A DNA stretch of 64,000 nt, taken from NCBI GenBank assembly GCA_024362935.1, contig JANCRA010000001.1, forward strand, positions 59,052,930-59,116,929, read 5' to 3'. Source of the stretch: Setophaga petechia. Taxonomy: Eukaryota > Chordata > Aves > Passeriformes > Parulidae. Positions 12,560 through 42,770 of this stretch are shown piece by piece. The translations under genes were made by a program, and so were the position numbers. Each line of letters starts with the position of its first letter. Positions within the stretch are counted from its first letter, which is position 1. Below the pieces are notes generated by a model. It saw only the letters and a program-made list of their open reading frames with translations. It had not been told where the DNA came from and made no database searches.

Positions 12560-13560
12560 CCTTAGCAGGAACATGCAAACTGAACACACGGGCACCGCAT
12601 CCCTCCATTCCTGCCTCTCCCATTTGCATGGGGCTCACGGAACGAACCCCGCAGACACCCAGCAGCAGCTCGGCCTCACCGACCCAGCCGGGCCAAGAAC
12701 GTCAAACAACTCCAGCGACCAACTTCCCCATTCCAAATGTAAATTAATGCAGCAGCCGCCGCTAAGAGCGGAGCTCCCGCCTTGCGCGGGGAGAGATGCG
12801 AGCGGAAAAGCGTTGCATGCAGCTGGAGCGGGAGCAGCCTCTGGGAAGCTGCAGCATTACGTTAATTAAGATTTTATTCATGCCTTCGGAGCCGCGCTAC
12901 CACGGCGGTGATGCAGCACGACACGCACCGCGCTGCACCACTGTGAAGTTACACACGCGTGCCTGCGCTCCCCTCTGCGTGTGACGGTGCGGGCACACCT
13001 GTGCAGGTGCTGCCTGCGATGCTTTCGGGATAGGGATGGTATTTGTGGTTTTGTTATGGAAGTGGGTTATTTATTGAACAGAACAAAAACCATCCCCGGC
13101 TGCACCATCCACCTGCCCACCTCAACCTGCCGATGCACTTGCGGGCCGCTCGCATCCCTGCCTCCCGCGCCCCTCCGCATCCCGCGGGCTCCGTCCCCCC
13201 CTTTCCCCGCTCCGCTCGGGGACTCGCCCCCCGCCCCTGCCCGCCGGGGAGCACCCACCTGGCGAAGGCGAGGCGGGCCGGCGGGGGGCGAGGGGCCGCC
13301 TCCCGGCGCGGGGGGTGCGGGCGAAGCCATCTTCGGCTCCTTCCCGCCGCCGCCCGCCTCCTCTCAGCCCCCCGCGGCCGCCACCATGCCGGGGACCCGC
13401 GGGTGACCTTGGCGGTCGCTGCAGCCGTGGGTGGGGGCGCGGGGGGTGCGGGAGGCAGCGGCCGCGCTGCCGATGGATGAGCTCACGGACACATCGGCGG
13501 CTGCCGGCGGGCGGCGCGGGCGGAGGACCCGCCTCGTCCCCCTCCTCCCCCGACACACAC
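12560..13560. promoter_or_regulatory. CpG island, likely promoter
   Basis: CpG-dense sequence peaks at 13,140-13,540 (runs such as GCGGGCCGGCGGGGGGCG) and contrasts with AT-rich flanks. Many overlapping long frames on both strands are the usual by-product of high GC. The plus strand has a strong Kozak ATG (GCCGCCACCATGC, ATG at 13,386), but its frame stops after six codons. The minus strand has an ATG followed by a phase-0 donor (13,330 to 13,259). Synteny suggests a minus-strand promoter serving a gene further left such as ANK2; this is inference. Confidence 0.6.
13259..13330 (-). CDS. Candidate first coding exon in CpG island, unassigned
   Basis: A minus-strand ATG at 13,330-13,328, in the context GCCGAAGATGG, begins a 24-codon frame (MASPAPPAPGGGPSPP...). 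It ends exactly at a consensus donor, CGCCAG|GTGGGTG, in phase 0. The composition is Pro/Gly/Ala-rich, as in many CpG-island first exons, but such frames also arise by chance in GC-rich DNA. I do not recognise the peptide. It could be an alternative N-terminus of ANK2 or of an unannotated transcript, or a false call. Confidence 0.3.
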
Positions 13561-16500
13561 AAACACACACCCCCGGTACACCCCACCCGCGATCACACTC
13601 CCCCACACACATACAAGGCTCCTGCACGGCACCCCTCCCGTGCTGAACCGGGGGGCTTTTGTTCTAAATGCCAGCGGGGTGCTGCACTTTCCCCCTTCGG
13701 CTCCAAGTGTCAAAACGCAGGGATATACCCGGGTGTAGAGAAACGCGGGTATCCCTCAGCTGTGGTTGTCCTCATATCCCACCCTCCGTTCGCAGGGTTT
13801 TAAATCCCCGAGTGCCCTTTGGACGTCATCTGGAGGATAATGAATGAGGGGGAATTCTTCCCTGCTGCCTACACTCAAATCTTTTAAGGCCAGGGGGAAC
13901 CCTATAATCAGAGAGCCTTATCTCCCACATATGACAAGAATTTCTGGGAAGACAATTTCCCTCGAAAACAAACCCCGAACAGCTGGTGAAGCTACAATAT
14001 GCACATCAGGAAAGAGATTTAAAACAACAAAGTTAAGATAAATTCATTCCATCCCTAGGCAAGCGGTTCCAATGACTAATGACACTAATTTATCCCCAAA
14101 TTTCAACCACGGGAGCTCACTCACTACACCCCTGCCTTCCTTTCTGCCCGAGGAAACCTTCACTCACTCACATTTAAATGTGGCACCGTGTCACAAATCC
14201 TCACCAAAATCCCTGTCTCCTTAACAGAGCAATCTGCTATTAAAACAAATGATCCCCTTATTCAGCAGAGAATGAATTTGCTGCTTCACTCAAGTTCCTT
14301 TCCAAAAATAGCACGTTCTTTAGCACGAGGTGTTGGAAAGCTGCTAATCAACATTTATTCCTCTGCAAAAGTGGTACGGATGCCCTGTCCCAGCCTGTCA
14401 TTCCATCAGCCTTCCTGGATCCCGGTGCCATCAGCTCAAAGTAGCCCTGGGAGGCACAGGCTCCAAAGTCATCATGATTTCCAGCGCATTAGGGAGATGC
14501 TAAATTTATTCCAACCTGCTAATTACTTTAACAACGACTTAGTCCGTTTGCGTGGGGATTTAGCCAATACCTTTAAGTCCCACCTCCGGCTCCGTGTCCC
14601 TACATCCACCCCCTGCTGACGCCTTGGCAGCCTTTTGAAACACCTGGCATGTCTTTGGCTGAACAGGAGCCACTGGCTGTGGGAAGCGAAAGCACCGGTA
14701 TTCCTCACTTGTGGAACGCTGCAGGTGTAAAGAACATTTCTCCAAAACCATCTAAAGCAAGGTTTCACCTGCTTGCCTTATATCTCCTTCTCGGATCCTG
14801 CCACAATGCCTTGTGTGTAGCACACAGGTTTATTCCTGAGCAGTACTAGCACATCTCCATCGTGCTCCAGGCTGGCAAAAGAGCTCAGCAGCTCCAGGGC
14901 CATGGATAGACTGGATGGATCTGGATGACAAAGAAGTCTGAGAAGCCATAAAAACCAGTAATAGGTGATGGGATTGGAGACTTGGTTATCAAGAAGGGTG
15001 GAGCAGAGGGAGTGAGTGAGTTGAAAACCAGGTCCCTGGTGAGAGGAAAGCAATATGGCCATGACCACGTGTCCTGTATTTTAAGATTTTGTTGCAGGAC
15101 GTCTCCCAGGGAAGCTTGGAATACTGTTCCTGTTCACACTCAGAACTGAGTTTCCCTTCTGGTTTCTTCCAGATCAATTTTACCACTTCCAAAAAAATCA
15201 GGTTTGGTTGCTCCTTTCTTATCTTCCAAACCTTTACCAGGTGAAGGACTTTCCTTACCTGCGCACTCAAGTACAACTCATTCTAAGAACGAGTTGCTGG
15301 GGAAGAAATCAAGGACATAATAAAATTCCCAGGGATTCCAAGAAAGTTATCTTGTCAAGAGAGGCTCCCTATGGTTCCCAATATTCCAAACAAAATACTC
15401 TTTTCCACCACTGATCTGGCTTAGTGTTCTCACATCAGAGGTACAAAAATGGGCCAAAATTGAGAGGGAGATATTCAGTAGGAAAAAAAGCAGCTCCAGT
15501 TGTGAATGCCCTCAGCAGGGATAGATGATCCCATCTCCTGTCACCACCAAGGCTGTTGAATGCCATGTTTCCAAGGTCCTTAGCTTTGGCTTCAGCCACA
15601 GCTCCATGCCAGCAGGACGGCACAGGGAGAGGAGTGCAAAGGGAAGCAGAAGGAAAAAATCTGACTGAAAATTAGTCGCAGTGCAGAGTGACTGTGATTT
15701 TCAGGAGTGCCTAAGGGACTTGGATGACCAATTCCTACTTAACTGGGCATTATCATTTCCTAGGCATCCTTGAAAACCTCTGCCAAGACTTGGGAACAGT
15801 TCATTTCCATGGTCAGCTTTGGGGAGCAGCCCATTTTATCCCAGCACACTGTACAAGCTTAACCTTAATGAAGAAAACCATTTCTCTGCTCCAAGAATTG
15901 AGTTTTTGTGATAAGGACATCTCTTTCCAAGCCACCCTTGTGTCCTTGAGATTGTTTCTATATTTTGATATTAACTCTAATATTGTTCCATTTCTCATTG
16001 ATATCTGCAGGTCCTGGGTTAAAATTTCATTCCTGTGCACAACCAGCTAACAGACCTCCAGTCTTGTTCCCACCACTTAAAGTAGTCTCCCCTGTGCCTG
16101 GAGTTAGAATTTCCCCCTGGGCACAGCTTTGCCCTTTCGCCTACTTTTCCACTTGGGCAGTGATTTTACACTCCACTTCCTTTTGGATGAATTTAAGATT
16201 CACGGAACTGGTTTTTTCGCTGAAATATCCCTAAGCACTCTACTGTGATCGGAGTTTTCCCAAGGGATGCTATCCCCGGGCATAAATTCCTGGGGCTAGG
16301 TTACTCAGCCTCCTGACTCTGTACCTGACATAAGGACCAGGAGTTCCTCCCAGCTGATGCCGTTGGAGGCGGGCAGTGCTCCGGTATGAGAACAATTAGC
16401 AGGGAATTAACAGCGAGATAACAGATAAAGGAGCTCGGCTTCCCCAATGCAATCCCGAGTGAGGGGAACGATGCTGTGTAGTACACCTTCAATATTTGAG

Positions 16501-16689
16501 TGCATCATCTTCAAAATTTGAGCGCTGCAGTAAGCAGCATGGCTGCTCCTCTTTGTCATGCCTCTATTGCTCTTTCATTTTACAGCAACGACCCCTTAGG
16601 GTAAGGGCCCTCCTCTGACTTTGCTAAATGTGACAGGCCAAAAGCTGAGCAGAATTCTCATCTATAATCACCCAGTTCTGTTCAAAACC
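13561..16689. other. Intergenic stretch, nothing recognised
   Basis: It starts with a CA-rich simple-repeat fringe of the CpG island (about 13,551-13,615) and continues into ordinary sequence. No supported exon, RNA gene or mobile element. Confidence 0.4.
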
Positions 16690-17060
16690 ACCAATCCATG
16701 CTTCCCAGAGGTTTGCCAGCAGCCAGGCTGTGGGATGTGTGCGTGGCTGCCGCCTGGCAGCTCTGCAGCACGGGCACGCAGTGCGATGCTCCGCCTGGGG
16801 AAAGGAGCCGGAGCGGCGCGGTGGAGAGGAGAGCAGCCTGCAGCCAGGTCTGCACACAAAGCGGGGGCACCATGGAAACTGCCGCAGAACAAAGGCGCCA
16901 CAGGGAGGGTCGGGGCGGCGAGCCGTGCCACGACCTGCCAGCAATGTCCGAAATACTCCTCTGTGCCTGCTGCCTTCACCTCCCAGAGCTGCAGCCCCCA
17001 CCACGCAGCGCTGAACTGGGGCTGCCCAGGGAGTGCAGCGGGCTCTGGGATTCGCTTCCT
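16690..17060. promoter_or_regulatory. GC-rich patch, possible small CpG island
   Basis: A local rise in CpG (for example GGAGCCGGAGCGGCGCGG near 16,804) within AT-rich surroundings. Overlapping frames are open on both strands. No TATA box or convincing exon boundary was identified. It might be a distal regulatory island. Confidence 0.25.
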
Positions 17061-19383
17061 CACCTCTGAAAGAAAATTAGGAATCGTGACAAGCAGATTC
17101 CGCAGAGGACTGTGTTTTCCATCACCAAGGTGATGATGTAAAGTAGGGCAGCCCGCAGGGAATACACAGAAAAAGCATTTACTCTTCGGTAAGGACTGGA
17201 AAAGAGCCTACTAGAAGGGATAATAAGCAGGAGATAAAAGACATACTTTGCCCTCCAGAGACTCAGGGGCTATTTCAGGGAACTTTCAGCATCTGTTTTT
17301 TTCCTTTTTTTTTTCCCTCCCCCCTCATCTTCCAAGTGCCAGCTGCTGGAGATGTGTGTTGAGTTCAAGGAAACCTCAGTCCCACTGGGTATATGGCTAC
17401 TCTGATTTGTTCTTCCTTTGAATATCTGCTGCTAGCCAAATCTTCATCTCATTTGCTTTAAGACAAGTGCATGGAGTGATACAGCACACAGCAGCTAAGG
17501 GAGTCCCCACTGCACGCTTTTCCTCTAGTGGTTGTACTGTACAGCAGGATTCAGACTGTAGCAGGGGGAAGCTGACACATCCAGCTCAATATCCATCCAT
17601 CTTCCTCCAGCTCAGAAGAGCTGAAACACGATTTTGGTCTGAAAATCCTGATGGATAACAACAGTGTTTAGTTCTAGGATGGAGTGGTATTTACAGATCT
17701 AGTGGGTTTTCCCCCACATGACATTTGTGTGCCCCTGACAAGCACCAGGAAATAACCCCTAGCAATTCCCACACTGCCTGTAATGATGTTGAAAAACCAC
17801 ATCATGACATTGCCAGTTCTTTTTCCTCTCCAGTGGCTCCGAGTCTCAGTGACAGATGAATACAAAACAGATGGGATGGTGGCAGAACCTCATCAGATGG
17901 ACCTGATGGGCCTCAAGCTGCCCATGCTATCGCATAGATTAGTGTCACATCATGCTGGGCTTTGTACTTTGATATTGAAAGCCACAGACTGGCTTTAGCC
18001 TTTTGTCTTGTCCTGTCCAAATGTTGAGATCCTCATTTTGATTTTGATATTACGCACAAGATAGATGTTAGAAGCTGCATCAATACTTGTGTGCATCCAC
18101 TTTCTGTGCTAACCTTTGAAATAGCAGAAGAGGCTCTTGTGCTGCATGAAAAGGCTTCTTGAACAGCTGCATTTAAAAAACCAGACCAAAAAACTCCAAG
18201 CAAGTATTTGGTCTCACTAGATTTTTGTCATGTATGCTTCTCAGATTGCTGTTATTTCATGTAATTATTAAATAGTTGGAAGTATCTGTATTTGGCCACA
18301 TAACAAACCTGTCAAGGCCACTCCGCCTGAGAGATCCCTGTGAGCTGTTCTGTGAGCAGCTACAGCAGAGCCATGTCACTGAAAAATAACATCTCCTCTC
18401 TGTGACACAATTGCTCCTTGCCTTTTACACAGCAGACACGGGATGTTCCCAAGGGACACTCACTGCAGGCACACCATGGAGCCAGCTTGCTGAGACCAAA
18501 AACATCAGTCAGACTCTCAGTGATCCGTGGCCACGTGTGCAGCCCCCTGCAGAAGGGTCTGTCCTGCCTCTGCACAGAGCTACCATCATGTCCTTGTCAG
18601 GAAACACTGTGGCATGCTAGGAGAGGTGAAGAACAAAAACCTGGGAAGCCCATTTCATTGGGAAGCAGAGCTGCTTGGTCAAGCTGGTGTTGTTGGAGGG
18701 GTCTGGCAGGTCAGCTCCTCTCAGGAGGTTTCCAGCCAGGCTTTAGGCATGATGCAAACCCCAGGAGAACAGCTCCCCTGTGGCACCTTGTCACTTCTCA
18801 TCCCCATCACAGCTAAAGCCAGACAGTGCTGAGACATGAAGGAAAAAAATGGTTTTAAAATTAACCCTCTGATCATGGGTCAGGACCTCTCTGGATGAAG
18901 CAGCCATGGAGGTTTGGAAAGGCCAAAATCAGAATCACTGTGGTGAGACAGGTTGATGAACATCTGCCCACGCAGCAGGACACACTGTCTGCCATCCAGC
19001 AGCCTTCCCACCAGGAGAGTGGAGAGAGAACATTTTCTGGGCAAGCTGTCTCCTCCCAGTGCAGGATGCCAGCTTCCCTTGTCCCTGCCTCACCCACCAC
19101 CAGCTTCAACAGGAATAGCTCCATTTCCCCCCATGAAGTGCCACCTCACATCCAAAGGACAAGTTATCCTCTCCATATACCATGTGACCACACTCAGCAT
19201 TAGCTCTCACAGCCATACCTCCACATTGTGAAAGTTCCAGACACCTCTTTCCCATAAGAGCTCCTCAGGAAGCTTCCCAAGGAAGGGCTCTCTCTTCTGC
19301 ATGCACCACTTGGCTACTAGTTGCTTTGATCCATTTGAATTTCCCTTAAAATTGTTGCTTTTGCACAACAAAAGAAATTATAC
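17061..19383. other. Intergenic stretch, nothing recognised
   Basis: Ordinary non-coding sequence with short pyrimidine runs (about 17,299-17,325). The overlapping frames at 18,400-18,830 and 18,870-19,230 occur on both strands without splice context or recognisable protein similarity. Confidence 0.4.

Positions 19384-19388
<5 letters not shown>

Positions 19389-19416
<28 letters not shown>
19389..19416. repeat. (TA)n microsatellite
   Basis: An uninterrupted TA dinucleotide run of about 14 units with imperfect TACATA flanks. Confidence 0.9.
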
Positions 19417-19422
<6 letters not shown>

Positions 19423-22400
19423 ATTGAGGACAAAATAAATATGAAGTTCCCAACCCACAATGCAAGACAGTAGATGTTAAAAAGAGTGGGCCACACTGTA
19501 AAGGCAAGATTCCAACCCAGCAACAAGCTCCATGCCCACAGTAAAACACTTGGACAACAAATGGGCTATAAAATATAGCACAGGTATGGTAATGAGGGCA
19601 CCTGAAACATGGGATGTGGTGCCAAATTCAGGCTTAAAAGCTGCAAAGTGGCTCTGGGTGTGTTTCCCTGCTGGAAGCTGCAGCTGACCAGCTCTCTGCT
19701 GCAGCTGTACCTATATTTAGTTGTATTGAGGCCAAGAGGTGGCCATAGAAATAAATCTCTAGCTGCAGCCTAAACCCAGTCAGGATACACAGCTGCATCT
19801 TGCAACACCCAAACAATTTTCAATATTTTGCCCTGACTGTAATCACATTTCCATCAGAGGAAGAGCGTGCAAAAGGACAAGGATCAGAGCTGGAGAGTTT
19901 CAGACATGCTGATGGGTAAGGAGGTGATGAGATGGGAATTGGAGGGAAAGAGGTTCACATTCCATCTTTATTTTTTCAGGATACTGACTGTGTTTTTTCC
20001 ACAGATCTGCTCTTACATCAAAAATTACTTTGGTGCATACACAGACCTGAACCAACAGGTCAAGTACACTTTTTATTTGCAGACGTGGAAAAGGCTTTCT
20101 AGGCTAAACCTTGCAAGGATTTACCTATTGAGGAACCAGAGTTGAGAGAGTGGCTCTACCCTAAAAATCCTCACTGAACCAATACTGTACAAAGTACCGG
20201 GCAACAAAAAGCTAGCTTTTGTAACAGAATGTTTCTGTGTGTAACAAGCAGGAAAAAGAGAAGCCCCAGCCACGGTGGGGGAAAACAAACCAAAACAAAG
20301 AAGAAAATTGCATTAGGCACGGAGGTAAGAAGGAGTTGAACCACATCTGCTCTATACCTCATTCAGGGGGTAGGAGAAATGGACCATACTTCTTGCCCAA
20401 AAAAAAAGTACACAGCTTCATCTAGGGGACAGTCCAGCTGTTCCCGGCACTGCTTGTGCTTCCAGCCCAGGACGGCTGGAGCAGCTTTGCCCTCTGCTGG
20501 TCCAGGGAGGGCTCTCAGCCCAGCCCAGCCCAGGCCGGAGCCTCCCTGTCCCATGGACACCTCCTGGGGATGTCACCCTCACCCCCGGCCTTCCCAGGCC
20601 CAGAATTAAATACAGTGCAGGACTTAGGAGTTGTCAGCTTAGTCAGGGTAGTTACACCAGAGAGGGAATGAAAAGTCTGGGAAAAGAGTTTAAAAAACCC
20701 CAAAAATGAAATATGATGGAGCAGAAGTTCCTGCTCCAGCCCAGAATGGTAAAGGGGTAGTCAACAGCCCTAATTAAATCACACCACACTAGAAGGCGTT
20801 TCCCAGCAGACTCCTCACTGCATTCCAAGTGCTTTCTTTCACACAAATCACCAGGATTGCACACTGCGAGGAAACATTTGGAAACAGCATTCCCGGCAGC
20901 CAGCTGCTTCCAAGGGGTGCACAGGGTCAGGGGAGAGAGACTCCAGGTAGCCCCTGTTCCCACAGAGACACTACTCACTCCCAAGTGTCAGAGCTGGTTT
21001 GTCCCTTCCCTTCACCCCTGTCCCACTTGTTTTGCCTCTTGAGGAGTTTGTTTGGTTGCACTCAAAATGCCACAAGGCAAGAAAAGCACAGCAATGTTTG
21101 TCCAGCACAAACCCAGTCACCCTGGAAACGGGCAGCAAAGCTTTCCCAGCCTCCTCTGCTCCGTTTTGTCCCGGTTTTTGCCGGCACTGGTGTGACTTGA
21201 GTGACAGCTAGGAGTGCCAAGTATGCCGTCAGCACCATCCCAGCAAGGGCAGGGATGAATGCAAGAGCTGGCCTGGCTCTGCTGGAAGCCAAGGGACACT
21301 TGTGTGCTGCCAATCCCCTGGGAGCTGGCAGCTTCCTACCACCCTCCACAGCAGAGCCATCCCCTGTAGGAAAGGTAACTGCATTACTTACTGCCTCACT
21401 CAGGCAGTTTCAAAGTCACCCAAGCATAGCTGATCTAATTATTTTTGCAGCCCTGTGCAGCATTATTGCCATGATTTAATCCTGCCTGGGATCATCAGAC
21501 ACGTTGGTACCATTAAGAAAGCAATTATGACACTGACCCATGTTTTCAGGGAGCTGGGCAGGCAAGTGCCTTTGTCATCTATCAGAAGGTAATTTTCTAA
21601 TATGATTTAGAGCCTCTCTAGAAGAAGATAATGTACTTACCTGCTGCCTTTCAAGGATGCCTTCAAGTCTGACTTAAACTAGGGTACAGTGAATATCTTA
21701 GGGGGGAAAAACCTCCCAAAACACAAGTATTAGCTGTGTAAAATAAAGCAGGCAGAACGGGTTTGCTCCAGGTGATGGTAGGATGAGGACAGTCACACAA
21801 ACATTAACCAAAAGTGCAAAATCAAGTGTACAAAGGCTTTTCCACATTGCAGGGACAGTGGAGTGGGATACTGTGCTGAGTGGGGGCACTGGCTACTGAA
21901 AAACAGCAGCTCCAATCATCCTGGAGTATCAGGCATGTGTTCCACTAGAACCAGTCCTGCTGCTGCCATGCACAGCCTGCAGCTCGTGGAAGAGAGGTAA
22001 AAATATGAGTGCTAAAAATAATTTCAGCTTCAGCCCCGTGCTGGGTCGCAAAGAGCAGAATCAATGCTGGGTTCTGCTCCAGGCAGATGGATGGCAATGG
22101 AATGATGTTATTCAAAACACTCAGTCCAGGCAGACAGAAAAATCAGCAACAACAAAGGAGCACTCCAAGGTTAACAATTCCTACCGTTTTACAGTGCCAC
22201 CCTTAATTTCTAAATAAAATGTACTTATTGGGGGGAAAGAAAGGAAAATGTCAGTGTAGGAAGCTCCTAGAGGTCAAACAGAAGTTGCTTTAGGGATAAA
22301 ATTCTTGGGCTGGTCAATCTCAGCCGGATGGGGAAAGACAGCAGCAGCAATTAATTGTCATTTGTACTTAAAGAAAAAATACACAAACCATTCTGGCACA

Positions 22401-23704
22401 CGTGAGAATCCAAGCTTCTTTTGTAAAAGCATCTAGGCCATCCTCTCCATTCCTGACTTCTGAATTAAGTGGCAAAAATTCTGTTATTAACTCCTTGAAG
22501 AAGTATTAAACATCAACTGGCCTTCCCTGCTGGAGCAGATTGCTGCACTAGTTTGGAAAAGGAGAAAAAGAAAATGGATGTTTAAGTGTAAGGAATTAAC
22601 CTGCATAAATATGGAAAGAAACAGAAGGGTGACTTCTATGTGCTCAAGTTAGGAATTATTAATAAACGAGCAAAACTCCCAAATTCACTCTTTTGCAGCT
22701 CTGCTCCACTCTCCACCAAACATAAAAAGTCTGAATCATTTATGACCTACATTATTTATAATACAGATATATTTTTGACTTAAATGAATTTTATCAGCAA
22801 AATCCCATGCATTTTACCCAGGGTAGGCTGTGGGTTTTTTTTTTACCTTCACATTACAAAGGGAAAAAGGAAAAAAAAAACCCTTCCTGTCTTTCAGGCT
22901 GGATGCCTAGAAGACATTAATTGATCAATTCTTCTCAGAGTTGGGTATGAAAACTTCTCTCTGCCATGTTACACAACGTCTCACCTACCCAGGAAGAGAG
23001 GAGTTAAAGATCTGATCATAATAAATTCAAAATGCTGCAATTGAACTAGACAGGAATGCTGCAGGAGTGCCTGGAATACAGGTGAGCTCCTGCTCTTCCC
23101 CTGCAGCCCTCTGGGAGGAATCCTCCACACACCATTTCCAAGAACCACCAGCAAGCTCTTCCCCTCCAGCCCCAAAGCTGATCTCTTATCTTGCACTATT
23201 CCCTCTGGACTCTTGTTATCTTCAGTCTGATCACTGCTATTCCCTCTCCATTCACACTCAGCCAAACAGAAGTGAAACCTTGAGAATTCCAGTTTCACTG
23301 TTTGATTTTCCTCTTTTTCAGATTGCTGGTCCTCCATGAAATACCTTAAAGCCATTAAAATCATCATCCTAACTTGTGAATTATACAACTGGAACACTTA
23401 TCTGCAAGTGAGTAACAAGATGGAGATGTACCAAACACACTCTTATTTCTTCTTCTGAAGATTTCTCTAAAAAATAAAAAAGTCTAAATTCAGTTTAGTG
23501 TGTATTTATACAAGTAAATTTCCTTCCAAACTCCTCAATGACAGATTTCCTGCCAGCCCTACCCACTTGAAAGTAACAGAAGATTATTTTCCTCTATTTT
23601 CAAACAGCTTGATGGACTAAAAAGAGGCCTAGAGATGATTATGTAGCATTTACCACTTTTATTATTTATAGTCTCATAAAAAGCAAATGGAAGAATTAGA
23701 GATA
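19417..23704. other. Sequence downstream of LARP7, nothing recognised
   Basis: Beyond the presumed LARP7 polyadenylation site I see no supported gene. It has a (CAGCC)n-like patch near 20,516-20,535 and small homopolymers, and the frames are not exon-like. Confidence 0.4.
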
Positions 23705-23726
23705 CACAACTGAAATTCTCAAGCAT

Positions 23727-23732
23727 TTTATT
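23727..23732 (-). terminator. Candidate LARP7 polyadenylation signal
   Basis: The plus strand TTTATT reads AATAAA in LARP7 orientation, 341-346 nt downstream of the stop codon. A second hexamer lies at 23,658-23,663. Confidence 0.5.
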
Positions 23733-23756
23733 TTATAACCTAGTGTATAAAACATA

Positions 23757-23808
23757 CAAAAAAAAACCAAAACAAAACCAAACCAAAACAAAACAAAAAA
23801 AAAAAAAG
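23757..23808 (+). repeat. (AAAAC)n-type simple repeat
   Basis: AAAACC/AAAAC units followed by an A run, inside the probable LARP7 3' UTR; on the LARP7 strand this is T/G-rich. Confidence 0.8.
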
Positions 23809-24072
23809 AGAAAATCCCAACAAAGTGGAAGTGAACTAAAGGAAAATCTCATAATACACATGTTCCAAAAAGCTTTACCTAAGGGCTCAGAAGCAGTAAA
23901 CATTCAGCCTAGTAAAAATGGGGTTCAGAACCAATCTTCACACTTGCAGTCTGCAGAGTTCTGGCTCCAAGGGCCCGGGCTGGGTTGCTGCAAGCAGCAG
24001 TGGTTGTGGGGGCTGTGTTGGATGTTTTGTCTGGAACAGCTACAGTTCACTTCCAAGCCCACGGCAGCCCTG

Positions 24073-42672
<18,600 letters not shown>

Positions 42673-42719
42673 TCTGTCAAATGAGACATCAATATAATTT
42701 TAAAAACACAAAAGGGGTT

Positions 42720-42770
42720 AATTCAAGGAGTAAATGTTAATTCAAGGAGTAAATTCAAGGAGTAAATGTT
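42720..42770. repeat. Short tandem repeat, AATTCAAGGAGTAA units
   Basis: Three copies of ATTCAAGGAGTAAAT with spacers of different length, just upstream of the first LARP7 coding exon. Confidence 0.8.

Larger units (their letters stand above)
23705..24072 (-). other. LARP7 3' UTR (probable extent)
   Basis: It runs from the LARP7 stop codon (24,075-24,073) to just past a minus-strand AATAAA (23,732-23,727). That gives a 3' UTR of about 350 nt. A second AATAAA lies at 23,663-23,658. An A/C-rich run (23,757-23,808) inside the UTR would read as a U/G-rich tract in the mRNA. The exact cleavage site cannot be read from sequence alone. Confidence 0.55.

Noticed and set aside
13386..13406. Strong Kozak ATG on the plus strand of the CpG island
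   Set aside because: The frame stops after six codons and no convincing splice removes the stop.
1..23700. Search for ANK2 ankyrin-repeat or other coding exons expected by synteny
   Set aside because: No frame shows ankyrin-repeat motifs; only possible leader exons remain.
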